Shown in pieces: positions 58,039-64,000 of a DNA stretch of 64,000 nt. The stretch lies in contig CM042088.1 of NCBI GenBank assembly GCA_023512835.1, positions 32,079,164-32,143,163 on the forward strand, given 5' to 3'. This DNA comes from Taxillus chinensis. Taxonomy: Eukaryota; Streptophyta; Magnoliopsida; Santalales; Loranthaceae. The notes beneath the pieces were generated by a model. The model worked only from the letters and a program-made list of their open reading frames with translations, was not told the origin of the DNA and searched no databases. The position numbers and the translations under genes were made by a program. Position 1 is the first letter of the stretch. Each line of letters starts with the position of its first letter.

Positions 58039-58423
58039 AATGCACCAACGTGATAACGTAAAGTGAAAGCTCTTTCTTCTCATTCTATTTATATTTCTGT
58101 CAATCATTGACCAATAATTGACCTCCCAAAATAATAATTGACCTCCAAGGTCACGAACTCCAAATAAAGTCAAATTATTATCAAAATGCTTGAAATGATA
58201 AACACAACACGAGACAGATATTATCACCCTCAAATGACCGCACAAACACAAAGTTAACCCATAAACCCCGAGAAAGTCAACAATCGGGCTACTCGGGGCC
58301 CCGACTCAGAATCGGGCCCAAATATTGTCAAAATGCTCACATCGACGGCTACACTATTATCCAGATAGTTGAATTTCCATTGAATGGCTATCTCTCAATC
58401 CTACCCAAATATGATTCTTTACA
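57724..58423 (-). repeat. Element G 3' LTR, promoter part
   Basis: Continues 45614-46596 after the Athila insertion. The minus-strand LTR begins TGTAAAGAATCAT at 58423. On the minus strand there is a TATAAATA box near 58087-58094, a CA/GA run (57974-58040) and a donor CAG|GTAGGTG (GT at 57912-57913). Total LTR length without F is about 1.68 kb. Confidence 0.82.
57974..58040 (-). repeat. (CT)n/(CA)n microsatellite in element G LTR
   Basis: CT run followed by CA run on the plus strand. On the transcribed strand it is GT followed by GA, in the leader as in the other chromovirus LTRs. Confidence 0.92.
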
Positions 58424-58504
58424 TCCTCCCCACCTTAGGATTTTTCTTCCTCAAAAATAAAACACTTGCCTAAAGGACATCGCAAAATTCAAGCTCAAGC
58501 AACT
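58424..58504 (-). other. Element G polypurine tract and deletion junction
   Basis: The minus strand reads AAGGTGGGGAGGA next to the LTR. About 70 bp further on the sequence is already the middle of integrase, so the integrase end, chromodomain and most of the 3' UTR are deleted. Confidence 0.7.
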
Positions 58505-60824
58505 GTCTCTAAAACTGAGAGGTGAACTTAGCATCCCGATCAGATACAATAGACAATGGGACTCCATGCAACCGCACAATAACATCAAGATACCTCTATC
58601 CCAAAGTCCTCTCTGGCTCTGTTTTCCGAATCAGAATAAAATGTGCCGGTTTGGTCAATCAGTCCACAATAACCAATATAATGTTGTGTCCCCTGGAATG
58701 AGGAAGTCTAGTGACAAAATCTATGGTTATGTGGTCCTATTTCCACTCTGGCACTAGCAATGGCTTTAACTCACTAGCTGATCGCAGGTGCTCTGCCTTG
58801 ACCCTGCTGACAGGTCAAACACTTCCTCACATATTCAATAATGACCTTCTTCAGGCCAAGCCACTAATACTGCCTCCTCACGGCATGGTACGTCTTGGTC
58901 CCACCAGGATGTACAACTAACCGTGACTGGTGAAATTCCCGAAGAACCACCTCTTGAAGAGAAGTGGGAACTATCAATCTACCCCTATACCGCAGTACAT
59001 GCTCTGCATCCTCAGTCCAATCAAGATGCCTGCCTTGTCTGAATCCTATCCCTGATGACCTCACAGTCAACATCCCCCAGCTGATCCTCTATGATCCTGT
59101 GTTGTAACTCTAGGATTGCCACAATAACACTGAGCATCCCATGCCCATCATTGGTCACCATCTACAACCTCATCATCGCCAACGGGCCCATCATTTTCCA
59201 TTCCTTAATGGCACAATGGGTAACCACGGCCCTACTCTTCCTACTCAGAGCATCTGCCACCACAATTACCCTTACCAAGGGTATACAGCAAATCAAACTG
59301 AAATTGATGCAGGTACTCCACCCATCGCCTCTGCTTAAGGTTCAGGTCTCTTTGAGAAAAGATATACTGTAAGCTCTTGTGGTCTGTATATACTACAAAT
59401 TTCTCCCCACAAAGATAATGTTGCCAGCTCTTTAGAGCAAAAATCACTGCAGCCAACTCCAAATCGTGCATGGGATAATTTTGTTCATGTGGTCTCCACT
59501 CCCTAGACCCATAAGCAATCACCTACCGAGTCTGCATCAACACACAACCAAGTCCCACCCTGAAAGCATCATAATACACCTTGAAAGGCACACCCTCCTG
59601 TGGAAGAATCAGGATAGGTGCTGAGGTCAATTGTGCCTTTAACTCCCTAAAAGCACTCTCACATGCATTAGACCAAACAAAAGGAACTCCCTTCCTGGTC
59701 AGGTGTGTCATAGGAGCTACTAATCTAGAAAAATCCTCCACAAATCTCCGATAATAGCCTGCCAAACCAAAGAAGTTATGAATCTCAAACACATTCATGG
59801 GCCTCTTCCATGACATAACTACTTCGATCTTCTCAGGATCCACTGTGACACCCTCCGAAGTTACAACATGCCCTAAGAAGTTCACCTATTGTAACCAGAA
59901 GTCACATTTTGTGAACTTTGTATACAACCGGTGCTCTCTCAAGGTCTGCAACACAACCTGTAAATGCTCCTCAAGCTCCCTCTTGGTCGCTGAATAGACC
60001 AAAATATCGTCGATGAGCACCACAACAAACATGTGTAAATACGGAGCAAACACCTGGTTAATCAATCCCATAAACACTGCTGGAGCATTCGTGAGTCCAA
60101 ATGGCATCATGAGCCGCTCATAATGCCCATAACGACAACTAAACGTGGTCTTAAGGATATCTGCCTCCCTAACCCTCAACTGATGGTATCCAGACCTCAA
60201 ATCTATCTTGGAAAACTATCTCGCACCTCGAAACAGATTGAATAGATCATTGATCCTCGGCAAGGGGTACCTGTTCTTCACAGTCACTTGGTTCAGCTTC
60301 CAGTAGTCTATACATTGTCAAAGCGAACCATCCTCCTTCTTGGCGAACAATACTGGAGCACCCCATGGTGAGCTACTCTGCCTGATAAAACCTTATGCCA
60401 GAAGATCATCTATCTGTCTCTTGAGCTCTCTAAGCTCAGTTGGCGCCATCCGGTAGGCCGCCAACCTAATAGGTGCTGTTCCCGGCAACAACTCAATCAA
60501 AAACTCTACCTCCCTCACGGGTAGCAAACTGACTAAATCCTCGGGAAACACACCCGGGAACCGATCTATAATGGGTGGCAAAATAGCTTTCCCCTCTTTC
60601 CTCCTGTCAACCAACGTCAAGTTGGCTAATTGGTGGGTCACATCACCCCACCCATGCCTCCTCAGTCCACTCACCCGCAAAGACACCCTGCGTGCCCTCT
60701 GGCGTGAGAAATGTCATGCTATCGAAAACAATCAATCTTGGCCTCCAGGGAAACCAACTAATCCATACCCAGGATAACATCAAAATCATCTAATTCCATG
60801 ATATATAAATCACATAACAGGTTA
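58505..60824 (-). pseudogene. Element G pol: protease end, RT, RNase H, integrase (broken)
   Basis: From right to left: the protease end (LDDFDVILGMD near 60790), the linker and RT front (RFPGVFPEDLVSLLPVREVE, then APIRLAAYRMAPTELRELKR at 60686-60393), a stop, and the RT core at 60200-59886 ([30 protein letters not shown]). RNase H follows at 59885-59241 ([36 protein letters not shown]). The integrase zinc-binding region (HQSRLVVHPGGTKTYH) has a TAG at 58864-58866 where relatives have Trp. The core is readable only to SDRDAKFTSQF near 58520. Stops and shifts occur throughout. It is cut on the right by element H. Domain order and motifs are of the Tekay/Del chromovirus type, but it is diverged from A and B. 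Confidence 0.88.
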
Positions 60825-61376
60825 TGTAATGACCCGTGTGTAAGGAGTTAACCACAAACACCTTGGATGTTGGTGCACAAGTTTGAGGTAAGAGATAAGC
60901 CCAAGAGGGGACTTTTGGGAGGTGCATGTGACAAGTGATAACGTGCATTTATGCCCTAGGAAGATGCTATGCATATACAGGCGCTTTTAGGCTATTTTGT
61001 CAGGTTTTGGAGAGTTATTTTGACCTAGTAGATGGCCTCAAACAATTGGCGTGCAAGAACAAAAGTTGCCTAGAATGAGGTCCTCTACCTACCACGAAAT
61101 TTTAGAGCATTTGGAGCTGCACGTGAATTCACCCATTTCACGTGCAAGCATATTTTTGCTTCTCAGGCCTATACAAGATGCAAGGAGGCTTGGGGTGAAG
61201 TTTGAGTGCATTTGGAGCTGCACGCCAATTGGGGAATTGGCATGCAAATTGGCGTGCAGACTTATTTTTGCATGGTTACCTTAGTTTTGTTATTCTAATC
61301 ATCTTTTCCCAAAGGACTATGTTGGAATTGTGAATATTTTGGTGTGTATAGATGTGGGAAGGTCATAGCTTGTTCC

Positions 61377-61455
61377 ATCAAAACTACGTCGTTTTGATAT
61401 TGGGATTCACTTAATCAAAACTACGTCGTTTTGATGTTGTGTTGTCTATATAAGG
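61377..61455 (+). promoter_or_regulatory. Element H LTR core promoter
   Basis: Two perfect copies of the inverted-repeat box lie 37 bp apart, just upstream of the TATA box. Same layout as element A. Confidence 0.65.
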
Positions 61456-62033
61456 AGGAGAAGCCCCTCTGTTTTAGGTTTAGGGTTTGTTGCTCCACCA
61501 GCCGTCGCAGAGAGAGAGAGAGAGAGAGGGAAAGAGAGCTCCTGGATGCTGCCGGGCGTCTGGCGTGGGTGATCGGTGTCTCGTGGGAGGACAGCGTTCG
61601 GCGTGGGAACAGTATTGCGGTGTCGTTGCATTTTACTTGAGGTAGGGGTTCTGTTCTTCCTAAATCCTCCTCTATTCTAGGGTTCTAGGGTAGATTGTGG
61701 ATTATATCGTTTTATATATATATATGTAATCCATATAGGTGTGATCTCCTATATGGATGTTGGCCTTCAATGGCATTTTGGTGTGATTCTGTTGTTGCAT
61801 GCTATATGTTCGATGAAATGCCTGTGTGAATATAGCTGTGTGTATATGCCCATTACATGTTTGGTAATATGCCTGTGTGGCTGGACTTGTGATTTGGTGT
61901 ACGTATGCATGTTGGGTGTTTGTTCTATTGCCTAAATGGCTAGGTTTGTGCACTTGTGAACGGGTGCACACCAAGTGTTTGGTTTTATGCTTAAGTGACC
62001 GTAGTGTATGTTGTGTGCATGACTGTGGTATCT

Positions 62034-62215
62034 GGCCTGAAGAGGCGGTTAAATGACTTTGCCTAAGAGGCAGTTAAACTAGTGGCCTGAAGAGGCGGTT
62101 AAATTACTTTGCCTGAGAAGCGGTTAAACCAGTGGCCTGAAGAGGCGGTTAAACTACTTTGCCTGAGAGGCGGTTAAATCAGTGGCCTGAAGAGGCGGTT
62201 AAATTACTTGCTTGA
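62034..62215 (+). repeat. Minisatellite in LTR H, alternating 25-bp units
   Basis: About seven copies of a unit with GCCTGAAGAGGCGGTTAAA. Odd and even units differ slightly, which gives a 50-bp higher period. Confidence 0.9.
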
Positions 62216-62735
62216 GATGTGGTTTGTTAGCCAGTGTGATTGGGGCTGGGGTTACGCCCGCTTGTGTGGAATGTTTTATTCTTTTTCTAATACTGCCACA
62301 TCACTACACCTGTGCACATGCATGTAGCCGCTAGGAACATGGGAAGGGTTGGGGAGACTTGATCCCTACTGAGCTGTGGTTGCTCACCCCTCCTACTGTG
62401 TTTGCTTGTTTTCCAGGGACTTACAGGCGTTAGGTGGATACACCAAGGTGGAAGACCATCTTCGTTTTATTGTTCACTTCAGTGAATGTAATTTTATAAT
62501 TTATGTAACCCCAAGGGGGGGAAATGTACTAAGGGATTGAATTGCAGTAAGGAACCTGGTTGGTTTGTGAACCTTTGGTGTTTGATATTAAATAAAGATG
62601 TAGCTTGTTTGATTTATTGTAATTGTTAGTTTTGCTTGTGTGGCATACAGTGATCCAACCCCGTTGCCCTCCGTGTGGGTGAATGGGGAGTCACGTACTT
62701 GTTTCCTCGGGTTGGAAATTCGGGGCGTGACAATA

Positions 62736-62753
62736 TGGTATCAGAGCATGGTC
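62736..62753 (+). other. Primer binding site of element H (tRNA-Met type)
   Basis: TGGTATCAGAGCATGG starts three bases after the LTR. Confidence 0.9.
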
Positions 62754-63150
62754 TAGTTGGCCTAGGGTAGTGGGCGGACCTGGTTATCCTAAGTCCTTTG
62801 GAGGAGCCTGGAGGGACATGCCTGATCAACATGGTCCTCTTTGAGCCTCCAAGGTGTACTTAGGGTAGTCCAGTCTTGTGGTAGGATTTGCATGCCTTGG
62901 CATTAGGGCACTAGTTGCATTTGCTGTGAATGTGTGCTAAACTGTGGAAATTGTGGATAAGATAATATGATTAAGTGAAATGTGCAACTCTGATTTGTTT
63001 GGCAATGCGTACTGAACTGTGAAATGTGATTGATACAATGTATGTGTGTAATGTCATGTGATAGTGGAATTGACCAGTGGGGTAGAGGTAGTGACGCGAT
63101 AGATTATAAATTCATTTTGACGTTTGTGCTTCTTACTTCATGTTGTAAGA
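62754..63150 (+). other. Element H untranslated leader
   Basis: Similar to the leader of element A (4574-5072) and somewhat shorter. No ORF. Confidence 0.7.
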
Positions 63151-64000
63151 ATGCCGCCGAGGAGAGAGACACGTGCGTCCGGGGCAGTGGCTGATGAGTC
63201 ATCTGCCCATGAGGGTCCGGGTGCGGGACAGTCCATTGGAGGGCATGCGTTGTTCTTGGCACACCTATGAGAAGGCATCCGGCTGGAGGTACGAGAGCTA
63301 CGGGAGGGACTCCGGCAGGAGGTTCGGGAGGAGGTGCGTCGTGAGATGGCAACACAGCAGTTGGTGCCACCACCACCACTAGTAGGGGAGCTGCCTCGTG
63401 AGCGTGAGAGTTCGCTGGGTGGCGTACCGACTCGTGCAGAGGATGACGTGGTGACACGGTTCCGAAAGGAATAACCTCCGCGATTCAAGGGGGAAGGTGA
63501 TCCCATGGTAGCTGAGCAGTGGTTGAGGCAGATCGAGCATGTGTTCTCCTTTCTCCTGCCCCGGGAAGAGGATAAGGTGCGACTGGCCATTCGGTAGCTG
63601 GAGGGGGATGCTTTGGAGTGGTGGACGAGCGTCGCGGGGAGCCGTGCGGTGCAACTCATGCTTTGGGAAGAGTTCTTGCAACTCTTCCATGATAAGTTCT
63701 TCCTGGAATCAGTGAGATAGCAGAAGAGGGAAGAATTCGGCAGCCTGAAGCAGGGATCCAGGATGGTACTTGAGTATGAGCGGGAGTTCCGGAGCTTGAG
63801 TAGGTATGCTCCTGAGACTGTGGCAAGGGAGGACCTTAAGGCCCACAAGTTCACTTTGGGCCTTAGGCCAGCCCTTAGGCAGAGGGTGGCAATTCTACGC
63901 TTGAGGACCTATGCTGAGGTTGTGGAGACGGCCCGTATAGCCGAGAGAGAGCTGGATGATGGGAGGCAGGCCCATCAGGGTCGCCAGTTGCAGAGTGGGC
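63151..64000 (+). pseudogene. Element H gag (four stops, continues past the window)
   Basis: Begins MPPRRETRASGAVADES, with the same start context as element A. Retrotrans_gag motifs: WLRQIEHVFSFLLP, EGDALEWWTSVAGSRAVQ, FRSLSRYAPETVAREDLKAH. In-frame stops lie at 63268 (TGA for Arg), 63472 (TAA for Gln), 63595 (TAG for Gln) and 63718 (TAG for Trp). No frameshift is seen. The last visible residues, RQAHQGRQLQSG, keep the Gln that is a stop in element A. A 238-codon minus-strand ORF over this region is an antisense shadow. Confidence 0.9.

Larger units (their letters stand above)
60825..62732 (+). repeat. Element H 5' LTR (chimeric)
   Basis: About 1908 bp, from TGTAATGACCC to GGGGCGTGACA. Part of the U3, about 60936-61262, matches the start of the Athila LTR of element F. 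Two near-palindromic boxes (61377-61398 and 61414-61435) precede TATATAAGG at 61447-61455. A GA run (61508-61530), donor-like GAG|GTAGGG (GT at 61642-61643), 25-bp-unit repeat (62034-62215) and acceptor-like TTTTCCAG|G (AG at 62415-62416) follow. Confidence 0.9.
60825..64000 (+). mobile_element. Element H: chromovirus related to A, cut by the right edge
   Basis: It begins at a TGTAATGACCCG LTR start inside the protease of element G, preceded by GGTTA. The LTR, tRNA-Met primer site and most of gag are visible. Gag is close to that of element A, but the LTR U3 is different. Confidence 0.9.

Noticed and set aside
58505..60824. Element G pol as the continuation of element E pol
   Set aside because: The integrase segments at 45480-45613 and 58505-58560 overlap in homologous sequence and differ clearly, so they belong to two elements.

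Overview
This is about 64 kb of plant nuclear DNA, almost certainly a pericentromeric or otherwise repeat-rich region of an angiosperm, probably a eudicot. I see no host gene, rRNA or tRNA gene. Nearly every base belongs to nested LTR retrotransposons from four clades: Tekay/Del-type chromoviruses (elements A, B, E, G, H and solo LTR J), a Tat-clade Ty3/gypsy element (C, plus a Tat solo LTR C2), Athila (F) and a SIRE/Maximus Ty1/copia element (D). All coding regions carry stops or frameshifts.

Layout. 1-2788 is the 3' part of chromovirus B on the minus strand, which begins left of the window. Chromovirus A (2789-10250, plus) sits inside B's pol; its 3' LTR is cut off at 10250 and joined to a truncated B LTR (10251-11772). 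B lies in the left LTR of Tat element C (minus, 11773 to about 38160). C has a 29-bp minisatellite in its 3' UTR, then integrase, archaeal-type RNase H, RT/RNase H and a G-patch. These are split from its protease, gag and extra ORF1 by the 13-kb SIRE element D (18969-32018, target duplication AACCA). Past C's tRNA-Arg-type primer site and partial 5' LTR comes a fragment of another LTR (I). It holds Tat solo LTR C2 (38369-42458, duplication TTAGC), and inside that is chromovirus solo LTR J (38447-40096, duplication GCCAC). Chromovirus E (42698-45613, minus) is interrupted by chromovirus G, whose LTR is split by the Athila element F (46597-57723, duplication AGACT). G's pol (58505-60824, minus) is cut by chromovirus H (60825 to window end, plus).

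The most notable point is D. Downstream of its pol, in the position of the SIRE env-like gene, lies a broken ORF. It has an N-terminal region resembling the putative plant transposon protein domain, a Pro/Ser-rich linker with a helical stretch, and a C-terminal Ulp1/C48-type cysteine peptidase domain with His, Asp, Gln and Cys in the expected order. Other signals worth attention are a conserved splice donor and acceptor pair inside the chromovirus LTRs (a possible leader intron), a palindromic promoter motif shared by chromovirus and Athila LTRs, a chimeric LTR in H, a promoter-like module in the Athila 3' region, and minisatellites that differ between LTRs at the same relative place.

Because the elements are nested, the order of insertion can be read. 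C is older than B and D; B is older than A. I is older than C2, which is older than J. E is older than G, and G is older than F and H.
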